64,000 nucleotides of DNA from DASUWK01 sp036378435 (GTDB taxonomy: Bacteria; Chloroflexota; Dormibacteria; Dormibacterales; Dormibacteraceae). Made by a program: the position numbers and the translations under genes. Below, piece after piece: positions 32,403 to 40,637 of this stretch (within the stretch, counting starts at the first letter, position 1; the number at the start of each line of letters is the position of its first letter). The notes under the pieces are model-generated. The model saw only the letters and a program-made list of their open reading frames with translations, did not search any database and had not been told where the DNA came from. The stretch spans positions 15,428-79,427 of the forward strand of contig DASUWK010000070.1 in the NCBI GenBank assembly GCA_036378435.1. The letters are read 5' to 3'.

Positions 32403-34320
32403 CCAGAAGGGCCGGCCGCACCTTTTGATCCCGGTCCTGCGCGCCCAGGCCGCGCCGCGCCTGCTCCAGGTCGCCGAGGCGATCGTGCGGCGCGAGGGCG
32501 GCGCCGGCCACGTGCTCGGCGTCGTCGAGGTGCCGTTCGGCCGGCCGATCGCGGGCGGCGTCACCGTCGCGCGCCGTTATCGCGCTCTGCTGCAGCGCAT
32601 CACGGCGCTCGAGCGCCGCGAGCGGGCCGGGCTCGGCGTCCAGGTGCGAGTTGCGCACAGCGTTCCCCAGGCCGTGCGCGAGGCGGCCTACGAGAACGCG
32701 ACGGACATGATCCTGCTCGAGTGGGCCGGCCCCTCGGGCGTGCGCGGCCAGGCGACCTCCGCCGTCATGGAGGACCTGTCGGCCGATCCGCCTGCCGACC
32801 TGCTGCTGGTGAAGCCGGGGCCGCACGCGGACAAGCCTGTCAAGAGCGTGCTCGCGCCGGTGCGTGGCGGCCCTTCCGCCGCCCTGGCGCTGCGCGCCGC
32901 GGCCGCCATCGCGGACTCCGCGGGAGCTCGTCTAACCGTGATGCACGTTCACGAGCCGCGTTCGACGCCAGAGCGCCACCAGCGCTCGTCGCTTCATTTT
33001 CACGAGCTCGTGGAGAAGCACTGCGACTGTCCGGATGCCCAAGTGCTGGAGTTCGCTTCCGAGCACCCGGGCCAAGCGATCCTCGACGAGGCCCGGCACC
33101 ACGACGTGGTCGTCCTGGGCGCCTACGCGGAGCTCTTCCGCTCGCCCGTCCTGGTCGGCTCGCGCTTCGCCGCGACGGTCGCCGAGCTCCCCGGCACTCT
33201 CGTCCTGGCGAAGAGCGCGCGCGCCGCGGCGCCGAGCCAGCCGGCGGGTGAGCCGAGCCCATTCCCTCTGATCCGCTCTGCCGAGAGCGATCTCTCGACG
33301 ATGGTCGACCGCTGGTTCGCCGAGAACACGTACCACTCGCGCGAGTTCCGCGACGTGGCCCGCCTCGTCGAGCTCAAGCGCGAGCAGGGTCTCAAGATCA
33401 GCCTCGGGCTACCGACGCTGAACGAGGCCCCGACGATCGGCAAGATCCTGCGGATCGCGCAGGACGAGCTCCAGCGCGATCACCCCCTACTCGACGAGAT
33501 CGTGGTGATCGACTCAGGGTCGAGCGACCAGACCGTGGCCATCGCCAAGGGCATGGGCGTGCCCGTCTACGACCACCGCGAGCTGGTTCCGGAGCTGGGC
33601 TCGTTCGCGGGCAAGGGCGAAGCGCTCTGGAAGAGCCTTTACGTGCTCGACGGGGACATCGTCGTCTGGTGCGACACCGACGTCTCCAACTTCCATCCGC
33701 AGTTCGTCTACGGCGTGCTGGGCCCCCTGCTGACCGACCAGCGAATCGGGTACGTCAAGGGCTTCTATCGCCGGCCCCTCAACTTCCCGGGGCAGGAGCA
33801 CACCGCCGGCGGCGGCCGGGTGACCGAGCTGGCCGCGCGGCCGCTGATCAACCTCTTCTACCCCGACCTCTCGGGTCTCCTGCAGCCGCTGTCAGGCGAG
33901 TACGCGGGCCGGCGGGAGCTGCTCGAGCGCCTGCCGTTCTTCACGGGCTACGGCGTGGAGATGGGCCACTTGATCGACATCCTCGAGAACTTCGGGCTCA
34001 ACCGGATCGCCCAGGTCGACCTCGGGATTCGCATCCATCGCAACCAGGAGCTCTTCGACCTCTCGAAGATGGCCTTCGCCATCATGCAGGTGGCGCTGAA
34101 GCGCCTCGGCGACCGCCACCGGATGCACCTCCTGGAGGAGGTGAACCGCTCGATGAAGCTGATCCACTACACGAACGACCGCTTCTTCCTCGAGGTCAAG
34201 GAGATCGTCGACTGGGAGCGGCCGCCGATGACGATGGTCCCGGAGTACCTCTTGCGGCGCCACTCCGCCGACCGCTCGCTCGCCCCCTCCCCGCTGACCG
34301 GAGAGATCCCGGCGGTCTAG
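32395..34320 (+). CDS. Fusion of two universal stress domains with glucosyl-3-phosphoglycerate synthase
   Basis: 641 residues in one frame from GTG 32395. Residues about 8-140 and 148-280 are two UspA-like domains (HLLIPVLRAQAAPRLLQVAEA; VKSVLAPVRGGPSAALALRAA ... VVVLGAYAELFRSPVLVGS). Residues 320-641 are a GT2/GT81-type GpgS: LGLPTLNEAPTIGKIL, DEIVVIDSGSSDQTVAIA, VWCDTDVSNFHPQFVYGVLG, YVKGFYRRP, GGGRVTELAARPLINLFYP, and LSGEYAGRRELLERLPFFTG. GpgS joins UDP-glucose to 3-phosphoglycerate, the precursor of glucosylglycerate (osmolyte) or of methylglucose polysaccharide. The stress domains may tie activity to nucleotide or stress signals. Confidence 0.88.
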   Translation: MPDQKGRPHLLIPVLRAQAAPRLLQVAEAIVRREGGAGHVLGVVEVPFGRPIAGGVTVARRYRALLQRITALERRERAGLGVQVRVAHSVPQAVREAAYENATDMILLEWAGPSGVRGQATSAVMEDLSADPPADLLLVKPGPHADKPVKSVLAPVRGGPSAALALRAAAAIADSAGARLTVMHVHEPRSTPERHQRSSLHFHELVEKHCDCPDAQVLEFASEHPGQAILDEARHHDVVVLGAYAELFRSPVLVGSRFAATVAELPGTLVLAKSARAAAPSQPAGEPSPFPLIRSAESDLSTMVDRWFAENTYHSREFRDVARLVELKREQGLKISLGLPTLNEAPTIGKILRIAQDELQRDHPLLDEIVVIDSGSSDQTVAIAKGMGVPVYDHRELVPELGSFAGKGEALWKSLYVLDGDIVVWCDTDVSNFHPQFVYGVLGPLLTDQRIGYVKGFYRRPLNFPGQEHTAGGGRVTELAARPLINLFYPDLSGLLQPLSGEYAGRRELLERLPFFTGYGVEMGHLIDILENFGLNRIAQVDLGIRIHRNQELFDLSKMAFAIMQVALKRLGDRHRMHLLEEVNRSMKLIHYTNDRFFLEVKEIVDWERPPMTMVPEYLLRRHSADRSLAPSPLTGEIPAV

Positions 34321-34730
34321 CCAACCTCCAGGTCTTCGCCGCGCATCGGCCCGCCGTCGCGTTCCGCGACGAAGGCGTTCTGGTCGACAGCCTTGCCCTG
34401 GTGCACGGCGACGATGAGATAGACGGGCCCCGCCCAAGAGCGCTGCGCGTCGGTGGCGGACGCCTGCGCCGGGTGGTCGGGATGGCTGTGGTAGTAGCCG
34501 ACGATCTCGAAGCCTGCGGCGTCGGCCTCGCGCTCGATGCGGATCAGGTCGCGGGGGTCGATCTCGTAGCGGTCGTGGGCGCGGTCGACGACCGTGTTCT
34601 TGGCGCGCCTGGTCTCCGTCACCCGGCCCCGCGATCCACGCGGCCCCAGCATCACCCCGCAGATCTCGTACGGGTAGCCCTCCTCCCCATGCTCCTGGAT
34701 GGCGACCAGGGCGGCGCGCGTGATCTTCAC
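34317..34730 (-). CDS. JAMM/MPN metalloprotease (Mec-like)
   Basis: 137 residues from GTG 34730. The JAMM zinc motif is complete: Glu22 in YEICGVMLG, then H81-x-H83, seven residues, Ser91 and Asp94 in YYHSHPDHPAQASATD. Stand-alone bacterial JAMM proteins next to cysM, such as Mec of Mycobacterium, release cysteine from the sulfur carrier CysO; others trim residues after the Gly-Gly of ThiS-like carriers. It overlaps cysM in GTGA, and its stop overlaps the convergent USP-GpgS stop by four bases. No cysO lies beside it. Confidence 0.9.
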   Translation of the reverse strand: MKITRAALVAIQEHGEEGYPYEICGVMLGPRGSRGRVTETRRAKNTVVDRAHDRYEIDPRDLIRIEREADAAGFEIVGYYHSHPDHPAQASATDAQRSWAGPVYLIVAVHQGKAVDQNAFVAERDGGPMRGEDLEVG

Positions 34731-35668
34731 TTCTGGACCGCGGCGCCTCTGAGCTTGTAGAGACCCGTGGACAGGTACCGGTCGCCGCTGTCGGGGAAGA
34801 TCGTGACCACGATCGCGTCCGGGACCTGCTCGAGCAGTCTGCGCACCCCCCAGAGGGCCGCTCCCGAGGAATGGCCGACCAGCAGGCCCTCCGTCCGGGC
34901 GACAGTCCGCGCCAGGTCGTAGGCGGGCTCGGTTGGGCAGCCCCACACCTCGTCGGGGACGGTCTCGTCCCAAATCTGGGGGACGATCGACGTGGGCAGG
35001 TGCTTCAGGCCCTCGAGCCCGTGGAACGCGTCCTCCGGCTCCACCGCGATGCAGCGGATCGACGCATCGTGCTCCTTGAGCCGCCGCGAGGTGCCCACGA
35101 ACGTGCCCGTCGTGCCGAGGCCGGCGATGAAGTGCGTCACCCGGCCGTCGGTCTGCTCCAGGATCTCCACCGCGGTGCCCTCGTAGTGGGCGCGCGGGTT
35201 GGCCGGGTTGGAGTACTGGTCCGGGTAGAAGTAGCGGTCGGGCTCCTGCGCGATCAGCTGCCGGCAGAGGAGGATCGCCCCGTCGGAGCCCTCCATCTCG
35301 TCCGAGTACACGATCTCGGCTCCGTAGGCGGCGACCAGCTGCTTGCGCTCGGCGCTGACGTTCGCCGGCATGACCAGCTTCACCTTGTGTCCGCGCGCCG
35401 CCCCCATCAGGGCGTACGCCACCCCGGTGTTGCCGGACGTCGAGTCGATCACGGTCTTGTCCGCGGTGAGCAGACCACGGCGTTCGCCGTCCACCAGCAT
35501 CGCCAGCGCGGCGCGGTCCTTGACCGAGCCGCCCGGGTTGAACCACTCGGCCTTCGCGTACACCTCGGCTCGCGGGAACTCCCGCTCGAAGAGCCGCAGC
35601 CGGACCAGGGGCGTGTTGCCGACCAGCTCCGCGATGTTCTCGACGACGCCGCCGCGCTTGGTCAACAC
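34727..35668 (-). CDS. cysM: Cysteine synthase, CysM-like
   Basis: A 313-residue PLP enzyme of the O-acetylserine/O-phosphoserine sulfhydrylase family. LVGNTPLVRL opens the fold, NPGGSVKDRAAL carries the PLP lysine, DSTSGNTGVAYAL is the substrate loop and HFIAGLGTTGTF the phosphate loop. The C-terminal PDSGDRYLSTGLY resembles mycobacterial CysM, which uses O-phosphoserine and a protein-bound thiocarboxylate. The pairing with a JAMM protease supports that type. GTG at 35668 is preferred; the longer frame runs through the gene before it. It lies 13 bases after the small membrane protein gene. Confidence 0.9.
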   Translation of the reverse strand: MLTKRGGVVENIAELVGNTPLVRLRLFEREFPRAEVYAKAEWFNPGGSVKDRAALAMLVDGERRGLLTADKTVIDSTSGNTGVAYALMGAARGHKVKLVMPANVSAERKQLVAAYGAEIVYSDEMEGSDGAILLCRQLIAQEPDRYFYPDQYSNPANPRAHYEGTAVEILEQTDGRVTHFIAGLGTTGTFVGTSRRLKEHDASIRCIAVEPEDAFHGLEGLKHLPTSIVPQIWDETVPDEVWGCPTEPAYDLARTVARTEGLLVGHSSGAALWGVRRLLEQVPDAIVVTIFPDSGDRYLSTGLYKLRGAAVQK

Positions 35669-35681
35669 GCGGTCCAGTTTC

Positions 35682-35924
35682 TCAAGAGTGGGCTTTGACC
35701 AGGACGACGCCGATTGCCGTGAAGACGGCGCCCAGGCCGTAGCCCAGCAGCGACCGCCGGTACAGCGATCCGCCCTCGGGCGCAAGCACGTTCAGGACGC
35801 CCTTGCCGATCAGCAGTCCCGCTCCCAGCACCGCCACCGACGGGTGGCCGGTGAGGAGCCCGTACATCAGCACGGCTGCGAAGAGCGCGATCTCGCCCAG
35901 CTGGACGAGTGTGTAGACGGCCAA
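35682..35924 (-). CDS. Small membrane protein (80 residues), unknown
   Basis: Two or three hydrophobic helices (TLVQLGEIALFAAVLMYGLL; VAVLGAGLLIGKGVLNVLA; LLGYGLGAVFTAIGVVLV) and no recognisable domain. TTG start directly after the stop of the trans-sulfuration gene. It sits between two cysteine/methionine genes, so a role in their transport or localisation is possible but unproven. Confidence 0.65.
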   Translation of the reverse strand: MAVYTLVQLGEIALFAAVLMYGLLTGHPSVAVLGAGLLIGKGVLNVLAPEGGSLYRRSLLGYGLGAVFTAIGVVLVKAHS

Positions 35925-37067
35925 TCAGCCCGCCAGCGCCTGGGCGAAGTCGGCTGCGATGTCCTCGGGGTCTTCAATGCCCGTGGAAACACGGACCGTG
36001 CCCTCCGTGATTCCCAGTGAGCGCCGCTCGTCCTCGCTCAGCCCGCGATGCGAGGTGAGCACGGGGTGCGACACCGTGGTCTCGACGCCGCCCAGGCTCG
36101 CGGCGAAGCGCACCAGGCGCAGCCGGTCGAGCAGGCGCTGCACCTCCTGGCGGCCGCCGTCCAGCTCGAACGCCAGCATGCCGCCACTACCTTCCGGCAG
36201 GAGGCGCTGCACGCGCTCTCCCGCGGCTCGGTACACAGCGGTCACGCCGGGCAGGCCGGGCAGCGCCGCCGCGAGCGCGTCGGCGTTGGCGTTCTGGCGC
36301 CTGATCCTCAGCGCCAGGGTGCGGAGGCCCCGCAGCGCAAGCCAGGCGTCGAACGGGCCGAGGGTGGTGCCGAGGCGGTTGGAACGCGCCCTGGCTGCGG
36401 CCGCGGTCGCCTCGCCGGCGACGACGACACCGGCGACCAGGTCCGAGTGGCCGCCGAGGTACTTCGTCGCGCTGTGCACCACAGCCGCCGCGCCGTGCTC
36501 GAGCGGCCGGCACAGGATCGGCGTGGCGAAGGTGTTGTCGACCAGCAGGGCGACCCCGGCTTCGGCCGTCAGCGCCGCCAGCCTGTCGATGTCCGGCACG
36601 CGGCACAGCGGATTTGTGACCGTCTCGCAGATGAGCAGGCCCGCGCCCGCCAGCGCCGCGCGGAGCGCCCCCTCATCCTCCAGGTCGACGATCCGCGGCG
36701 TGTAGCCGAGCGGACCGAGGTCCTGGCGAAGTAGGCCAAGTGTTGTCCCGTAGACGTCGAGCGGGATCAGCACAGGCGCGGGTTCTGGGCACAGCCCGAG
36801 GATGGCGACCAGGATCGCCGCCATCCCTGAGCTGGTGGCGACGCCGGCCGCGCCGCCCTCAAGAGCCGCCACCGCGGATTCGAACAGCGCGGTGGTCTCG
36901 TTCGACGCGCGGCCGTAGTAGTGCCCCGGAATCTCGCCCGCGGCGACCAGGTCGTAATCCTCGAGGCTCTCGTAGACCTGGACCGCCGCCTGCACGATCG
37001 GCGGGCTGAGCGGGTCGCGCGCCCGCACCGAGCGGCCGGCGTGCACGGCGACCGTGTCCGGCTTCAC
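35925..37067 (-). CDS. Trans-sulfuration PLP enzyme (cystathionine gamma-synthase or gamma-lyase)
   Basis: 380 residues of the Cys/Met metabolism PLP family. The N-terminal PDTVAVHAGRSVRARDPLSPPIVQ, YYGRASNETTALFESAVAALEGG, the glycine loop SSGMAA, and the PLP lysine in VVHSATKYLGGHSDLVAG. Synthase and lyase activities cannot be told apart from sequence; the phenylalanine/tyrosine and serine markers near the C-terminus are ambiguous here. It is in one transcript with eno (four-base gap) and cysM. Confidence 0.88.
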   Translation of the reverse strand: MKPDTVAVHAGRSVRARDPLSPPIVQAAVQVYESLEDYDLVAAGEIPGHYYGRASNETTALFESAVAALEGGAAGVATSSGMAAILVAILGLCPEPAPVLIPLDVYGTTLGLLRQDLGPLGYTPRIVDLEDEGALRAALAGAGLLICETVTNPLCRVPDIDRLAALTAEAGVALLVDNTFATPILCRPLEHGAAAVVHSATKYLGGHSDLVAGVVVAGEATAAAARARSNRLGTTLGPFDAWLALRGLRTLALRIRRQNANADALAAALPGLPGVTAVYRAAGERVQRLLPEGSGGMLAFELDGGRQEVQRLLDRLRLVRFAASLGGVETTVSHPVLTSHRGLSEDERRSLGITEGTVRVSTGIEDPEDIAADFAQALAG

Positions 37068-37071
37068 GCCC

Positions 37072-38352
37072 TCACGCGGTGGCGCGGGCCGCTAGGCGGC
37101 TGCGCCCGGCAAAGCGCGCACCGGCGCCGAGCTCGCGCTCGATCTCCAGCAGGCGGTTGTACTTGGCCACGCGGTCGGAACGGGCGGGCGCGCCGGTCTT
37201 GATCATGCCCACGCCGGTGCCGACCGCGAGGTCCGCGATCGTGGTGTCCTCGGTCTCGCCCGAGCGGTGAGACATCACGGCGCTGTAACCGGCGTCTTTG
37301 GCCATCGCGATCGCGGCCAGCGTCTCGGTCAGCGTGCCGATCTGGTTGACCTTGATCAGGATCGAGTTGGCCACGCCGCGCTGGATGCCCTCCCGCAGCC
37401 GCTGGACGTTGGTCACGAAGAGGTCGTCGCCGACCAGCTGCAGACGGCCGCCCAGCCGCTCGGTCAGCAGGCGCCAGCCTTCCCAGTCGTCCTCCGCCAC
37501 GCCGTCCTCGACGGACACGATCGGATAGCGCTCGGCCCAGCCGGCGTACAGCTCAACGAGCTCCGTGGCGGTGAGGGTGCGGCCCTCGCCCTCGAGGTGG
37601 TAGGCACCGTCGCGATAGAACTCGGTCGAGGCGGGGTCGAGCGCGATCGCGACGTCTTCGCCGGGTCCGTAGCCGGCCGCTCCGATGGCCTCGACCAGGA
37701 GCTGCAGCGCGGCTTCGTTGGACTCCAGCTGCGGCGCGAAGCCGCCCTCGTCGCCGACCGCGGTCGACAGGCCGGCCTTGTGCAGCGCCGCCTTGAGCTT
37801 GTGGTACACCTCCGCCACTGCGCGGATGCCGTCGGCGAAGCTGTGTGCGCCGACCGGGCAGATCATGAACTCCTGCATGTCGATCGAGTTGTCCGCGTGC
37901 ACGCCGCCGTTCAGGACGTTGGCCAGCGGGAGCGGCAGCAGGTCCTCCTCCCCCACGCCCCGGTAGAGCGGCCTGCCCGCGGCGCCGGCGGCGGCGTGAG
38001 CGCAGGCCAGCGAAGCGCCGAGGATGGCGTTGGCACCCAGGCGCGACTTGTTGGGCGTGCCGTCCAGCTCGATGAGCGCGCTGTCGATCGCCGCCTGGTC
38101 GCTCACCTCCATGCCTTCGAGGCGCCTCGAGATCTCGGTCTCCACGTTGCGGACGGCCGTCTGGACGCCCTTCCCGCCGTAGCGGTTCGGATCTCCGTCG
38201 CGCAGCTCGACGGCTTCGTGCGCACCGGTCGACGCGCCCGAGGGAACGGTCGCGGCGCCTGAACCGGCGTCTGTGTGGGCCGTGACGCGAACCGTCGGGT
38301 TGCCACGGGAGTCGAGCACCTCGAGGGCGGTCAGGCGTTGGATCGCCGGCAC
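37072..38352 (-). CDS. eno: Enolase
   Basis: A 426-residue glycolytic enzyme. ALEVLDSRGNPTVRV starts the chain, PSGASTGAHEAVELRDGD holds the mobile loop, and metal and catalytic residues appear in ALDPASTEFY, VSVEDGVAEDDWEGW, VGDDLFVTN, ILIKVNQIGTLTET (catalytic Lys) and SHRSGETEDTTIADLAVG. GTG start at 38352, 23 bases after the stop of the upstream carboxypeptidase gene. The longer open frame upstream belongs to that gene's shadow. Confidence 0.97.
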   Translation of the reverse strand: MPAIQRLTALEVLDSRGNPTVRVTAHTDAGSGAATVPSGASTGAHEAVELRDGDPNRYGGKGVQTAVRNVETEISRRLEGMEVSDQAAIDSALIELDGTPNKSRLGANAILGASLACAHAAAGAAGRPLYRGVGEEDLLPLPLANVLNGGVHADNSIDMQEFMICPVGAHSFADGIRAVAEVYHKLKAALHKAGLSTAVGDEGGFAPQLESNEAALQLLVEAIGAAGYGPGEDVAIALDPASTEFYRDGAYHLEGEGRTLTATELVELYAGWAERYPIVSVEDGVAEDDWEGWRLLTERLGGRLQLVGDDLFVTNVQRLREGIQRGVANSILIKVNQIGTLTETLAAIAMAKDAGYSAVMSHRSGETEDTTIADLAVGTGVGMIKTGAPARSDRVAKYNRLLEIERELGAGARFAGRSRLAARATA

Positions 38353-38375
38353 GACCCGATTTTCGCCTAGTAGGG

Positions 38376-39428
38376 CTAGTGGTCTACCGCGAAGCCGTAA
38401 TCGAGGAGAACCGCCGCGTTGGTGAAGAACCAGTCCGAGTTCATGACGATCGCGATCAGCCGCTTCGAGCCACGCTGTGCGGTCACGGCCACGCAGCCCC
38501 CCGCGTTGGGCGTGTCGCCCGTCTTGAGGCCGTTCGCGCCCGGGTAGCCGTGGCCGCTGTCGTTGTAGTCGAACACGAGCTTGTTGAGATTTCGCAGCGA
38601 CAGGTCGCGACCCCTGACTGCCAGCGGGATGAAGGGCTGCCAGGCGAGCGAGAACGGCGCCGGATAGTGGTTCCAGAGCCATCCTGTGGCAACGGCCAAG
38701 TCGTAGGCGGACGAATACTCGCCCGGGTCGTCGAGCCCGCTCGGGTTGGTGAAGTGGGTGTCGTGCAGGCCGAGCCATGCAGCCTTCGCGTTCATCTCCG
38801 CGATGAACTGGTCACGGGGGACGAAGGCCTCCGCCAGCGTCTCGGCCGCGTCGTCGCCAGAGGCGAGCCAAATCCCGTCAATCAAGTGTTCAACCGTGAT
38901 CAGGTCGCCGGCGTGAAGGCCCATGACTGAATGGGTGATGTCGTCGTCCTCGCCTCCGGGCGGGACAACGATCTGTTGATCCATGGAGGTCGCGTGGTCC
39001 ATCGCCACCATGACCGTGAAGATCTTGGCCAGACTGGCCGTGGGCCGGCGTTCGGTTGGATTGTCGTACCACAAGACCGCGTGGGTATCCGGATCGACCA
39101 GTAGCGCGCTGCCCATTCCGGCTCTAAAGGCGAGCGCGGCGTCCGCCGGCGCGGAGCCCAGATTGAACCAGGCCGGCGGCGGCGGCGAGACGTGCGCCGC
39201 GGTGCCGGGCCGCACCGGGACGTTGAGGCCGACCACGCCCGGCTTCTGCCGGCTTGGCTTGTGAGCCGCCAGCACCGCCTGGGCGCCCGAGGGCAGGGCA
39301 TGAGGTCTGGCGGCCGGCGTCGAGGTCGCCGCCGCGGCGACGGTGCCGATGCCTGCGGTGACCACGACAAATGAGAGAAGAAGCGCGGCCAGTGCGGTGA
39401 CGTGTTCCCAGGGATGACGGCCGTGCAT
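38376..39428 (-). CDS. D-alanyl-D-alanine carboxypeptidase family protein 1 (peptidase S11)
   Basis: 350 residues with an N-terminal signal/anchor (VTALAALLLSFVVVTAGIGTVAAAA). Catalytic SxxK is in RRPTASLAKIFTVMVAMDHA, and KTG in NGLKTGDTPNAGGC. The second active-site motif reads LASGDDAAETLAE, so SGD replaces the usual SGN. S11 enzymes trim the terminal D-Ala of wall peptides. The following gene on the same strand is a paralogue; the altered motif may mean reduced or different activity. Confidence 0.85.
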   Translation of the reverse strand: MHGRHPWEHVTALAALLLSFVVVTAGIGTVAAAATSTPAARPHALPSGAQAVLAAHKPSRQKPGVVGLNVPVRPGTAAHVSPPPPAWFNLGSAPADAALAFRAGMGSALLVDPDTHAVLWYDNPTERRPTASLAKIFTVMVAMDHATSMDQQIVVPPGGEDDDITHSVMGLHAGDLITVEHLIDGIWLASGDDAAETLAEAFVPRDQFIAEMNAKAAWLGLHDTHFTNPSGLDDPGEYSSAYDLAVATGWLWNHYPAPFSLAWQPFIPLAVRGRDLSLRNLNKLVFDYNDSGHGYPGANGLKTGDTPNAGGCVAVTAQRGSKRLIAIVMNSDWFFTNAAVLLDYGFAVDH

Positions 39429-39540
39429 GAACCGCCGGGCAAGCTAACCGGGCGCACCGGCGCTGCTGGTCGCTGCGTGAAAAAGGTCGTTAAAGGCTGG
39501 TCGGCGCCCTGTCCTCAGTCTTGCGCGGGAGCTTTTGCGC

Positions 39541-40545
39541 CTAGGGTCCCGCGACGGTGAAGCCGTAGTCCAGGAGGTTCTCGGCGTCGCTGAAGAAGTA
39601 GTCGGAGTTGAGAACGATGGCGACCAGGTGGTGGCCGCCGCGTGTTGCGGTAGCGGCGAGGCAGCCGCCAGCGTCGTCGGTGAACCCGGTCTTCAGACCG
39701 GTCGCGCCTGCGTAGACGGAGAGCAGCTTGTTCAAGGTGACCGGTTCATATGCCTTGTGGTCCGGCGTCGCGGCGATGTACTTGTCCTGGGTCCCCGCCA
39801 CCTGCATCAGCAGCGGGTAGTGCGTCGACAGGTAGCCGGCGATCATCGCCAGGTCGTACGCGGAAGAGCGCACCCCCGGGTCGTCGAGCCCGGTCGGGTT
39901 GGAGAAGGTGGTGGTCTGCAACCCGAGGCTCCGCACCTTGCGGTTCATCAGGTCGAGAAAGACAGGGCGCGGCACGATCCCCTGCGCCAGCACCTCCGCC
40001 GAGTCGTTGCCCGAGTCGAGGAAAAGACCGTAGAGCAGGTCGTGCACGGACACCCGCTCGCCCGGCACCACTCCCATCGTGTCGGGGATCACGTTCGTCA
40101 TCGAGGGCGTGATCGAGATCACGGTGTCGGGCGAGGCCAGGTCGAGGGCGACCATGGCGGTGACCATCTTCGTCAGGCTGGCCGGCGCGCGCTGCACCAA
40201 CGGCTGACGCTGCCAGAGCACCGTCCTCGTGTCCAGGTCCACCAGGATGCCCGCCGTGGCGAGAACGCCGAGGTCAGGGCTTTGGTGGGCGTTGACCCAA
40301 CGGAAGTCGTAGGCGGCCCAGGTTGGCGCGGCTTTGGCCGGAGGCGTCTTGACGGCGGCCACGTGGCGGGGCGGCGGGGCGGCCGCGCGCGCCACGTGAG
40401 AGAGAGTGAGCACCGTCGAGAGGACGGCGAAGAAGATCACCAGGCACGCGAGCAAGCCGAAATCGCGCCGCTTGCGGCCCCTGCCGCGGCGGCGAGCTCT
40501 TCCAGCTGCGAAGACGTCTAGAGGGACTGCGGAAGGCCCGACCAA
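39541..40545 (-). CDS. D-alanyl-D-alanine carboxypeptidase family protein 2 (peptidase S11)
   Basis: About 334 residues from TTG 40545. A basic, Arg-rich cytoplasmic N-terminus (GRARRRGRGRKRRDFG), a TM helix (LLACLVIFFAVLSTVLTL), and a periplasmic S11 domain with SxxK in APASLTKMVTAMVALD, SGN in LDSGNDSAEVLAQ and KTG in TGLKTGFTDDAGGC. All three motifs are intact, unlike its neighbour. A GTG at 40611 would add 22 residues; the -10-like TACAAT at 40563-40558 argues for the later start. Confidence 0.82.
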   Translation of the reverse strand: MVGPSAVPLDVFAAGRARRRGRGRKRRDFGLLACLVIFFAVLSTVLTLSHVARAAAPPPRHVAAVKTPPAKAAPTWAAYDFRWVNAHQSPDLGVLATAGILVDLDTRTVLWQRQPLVQRAPASLTKMVTAMVALDLASPDTVISITPSMTNVIPDTMGVVPGERVSVHDLLYGLFLDSGNDSAEVLAQGIVPRPVFLDLMNRKVRSLGLQTTTFSNPTGLDDPGVRSSAYDLAMIAGYLSTHYPLLMQVAGTQDKYIAATPDHKAYEPVTLNKLLSVYAGATGLKTGFTDDAGGCLAATATRGGHHLVAIVLNSDYFFSDAENLLDYGFTVAGP

Positions 40546-40557
40546 GTCGTGCCAGCG

Positions 40558-40563
40558 ATTGTA
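40558..40563 (-). promoter_or_regulatory. -10 element TACAAT before the second S11 gene
   Basis: TACAAT on the minus strand lies 12 bases before the TTG at 40545. There is no Shine-Dalgarno, so a near-leaderless transcript is expected. Confidence 0.45.
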
Positions 40564-40637
40564 GGGCCCAAACCCGTTGCTCGCAGCGGCACTTTGCCTG
40601 CAATCATTCACGCGCCACGAGCGACGACCGAGATCCG

